NCBI RefSeq assembly: GCF_002101785.1
Contig: NZ_LQPJ01000140.1
Coordinates: 1 to 64,000, forward strand
Length of the DNA: 64,000 bases
DNA from: Mycobacterium palustre
GTDB taxonomy: Bacteria; Actinomycetota; Actinomycetes; Mycobacteriales; Mycobacteriaceae
Direction: 5' to 3'
Shown here: positions 63,387 to 64,000 of the stretch, piece by piece
Numbering within the stretch: the first letter of the stretch is position 1
Layout of the letters: every line of letters begins with the position of its first letter
The notes under the pieces: model-generated
The model's database searches: none
Told to the model about the DNA's origin: nothing
What the model saw: the letters and a program-made list of their open reading frames with translations, nothing else
Made by a program: the position numbers and the translations under genes

Positions 63387-64000
63387 TCAGGACATCCCCG
63401 GAACGAACTGGACGATCAGGTCGATGAGTTTGATCCCGATGAACGGGGCGATGATGCCGCCCAGCCCGTAGATATAGAGGTTGCGGCTCAACAGCTTTGA
63501 CGCACTGCTCGCCCTGTAGCGCACGCCGCGCAGCGACAGCGGGATCAGCAGCACGATGATGATCGCGTTGAAGATCACCGCCGACAGGATCGCCGACTGC
63601 GGGCTATGCAGCCGCATGACGTTGAGCAGATCCAGGCCGGGAAACAGCGTGACGAACATCGCCGGGATGATCGCGAAGTACTTCGCGATGTCGTTGGCGA
63701 TGGAGAAGGTGGTCAGCGCGCCGCGGGTGATCAGCAGCTGCTTGCCGATCTCGACGATCTCGATCAGCTTGGTGGGGTCGGAGTCGAGATCGACCATGTT
63801 GCCCGCCTCTTTGGCGGCCGAGGTGCCGGTGTTCATCGCCACCCCGACGTCGGCCTGGGCCAGCGCCGGCGCGTCGTTGGTGCCGTCGCCGGTCATCGCG
63901 ACCAGCTTGCCGCCTTGTTGCTCACGCTTGATCAGGGCGAGCTTGTCCTCGGGCGTGGCCTCGGCGAGGAAGTCGTCGACCCCGGCCTCGTCCGCAATCG
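63387..64000 (-). CDS. kdpB: KdpB potassium-transporting P-type ATPase, C-terminal part
   Basis: This is the C-terminal 203 residues of the catalytic pump subunit; the rest lies beyond base 64000. Visible are EAGVDDFLAEATPEDKLALIK, the hinge MTGDGTNDAPALAQADVGVAM, FSIANDIAKYFAIIPAMF with the membrane charge pair region, LNVMRLHSPQSAILSAVIFNA and the last helices. The DKTGT phosphorylation loop is outside the window. It is on the same strand as kdpC, kdpD and kdpE, giving a kdpBCDE order. Confidence 0.96.
   Translation of the reverse strand, partial: IADEAGVDDFLAEATPEDKLALIKREQQGGKLVAMTGDGTNDAPALAQADVGVAMNTGTSAAKEAGNMVDLDSDPTKLIEIVEIGKQLLITRGALTTFSIANDIAKYFAIIPAMFVTLFPGLDLLNVMRLHSPQSAILSAVIFNAIIIVLLIPLSLRGVRYRASSASKLLSRNLYIYGLGGIIAPFIGIKLIDLIVQFVPGMS

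Overview
The window comes from a slow-growing mycobacterium, most likely of the Mycobacterium avium complex or a close relative. The evidence is high GC, many GTG/TTG starts and ATGA/GTGA overlaps, a PPE protein, a 53-bp MIRU repeat and LpqT/LpqU/RpfB. The backbone gene order matches M. tuberculosis Rv1004c to Rv1031: an Rv1004c-like protein, pabB, a possible Rv1006 counterpart, metG, tatD, rpfB, ksgA, ispE, pks16, pth, rplY, lpqT, prs, glmU, tRNA-Gln, an Rv1019-like TetR, mfd, mazG, lpqU, eno, an Rv1024-like divisome protein, a DUF501 protein, ppx2, kdpE, kdpD and kdpC/B. I recalled this order from memory and did no search.

Bases 1-2236 hold a truncated Ala/Pro-rich exported protein and pabB. 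Bases 2265-31257 are a large accessory block between pabB and metG. It opens with an ECF41-type sigma factor and its flavoprotein partner, an FkbM methyltransferase, a GAF-GGDEF-EAL protein and a glycosidase-like lipoprotein. The core is a nearly gapless minus-strand operon (24720 down to 9082) that encodes a complete-looking Wzx/Wzy-type polysaccharide pathway. It contains a cytidylyltransferase, a PIG-L deacetylase, an RmlC-type epimerase, an initiating sugar-phosphate transferase, a flippase, a GT2-GT4 fusion, two C-methyltransferase paralogues, GT4 enzymes, a Wzz/tyrosine-kinase-like co-polymerase whose Walker A lysine is replaced by threonine, and an O-antigen-polymerase-like protein. Beside it lie a PPE protein, two TetR genes of the gamma-butyrolactone-receptor type, a hexapeptide acetyltransferase, a WecG/TagA/CpsF transferase, a methyltransferase and a PAS protein. 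This is the most unusual part of the window: a lipid-linked exopolysaccharide locus, possibly under c-di-GMP and diffusible-signal control, in a genus whose known capsule is glucan and arabinomannan.

Bases 31398-59070 are the conserved housekeeping backbone: tRNA charging, resuscitation and ribosome maturation (rpfB-ksgA-ispE behind an RNA-switch-like leader), isoprenoid, PRPP and UDP-GlcNAc synthesis, transcription-coupled repair, enolase and polyphosphate metabolism. It is interrupted by genes I do not recall at these points in H37Rv: a TetR/FAD-oxidoreductase pair with a palindromic operator, an SDR, an ArsC-like protein and a second lysA-type decarboxylase. Four short repeat arrays sit in gene junctions (periods 81, 52, 53 and 20 bp).

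Bases 59249-64000 carry kdpE, kdpD, kdpC and the end of kdpB, all on the minus strand. This gives a kdpBCDE order, unlike the divergent kdpFABC/kdpDE arrangement of M. tuberculosis. KdpC carries an insertion of about 100 residues with four cysteines. No transposase, integrase, rRNA or CRISPR array was seen.
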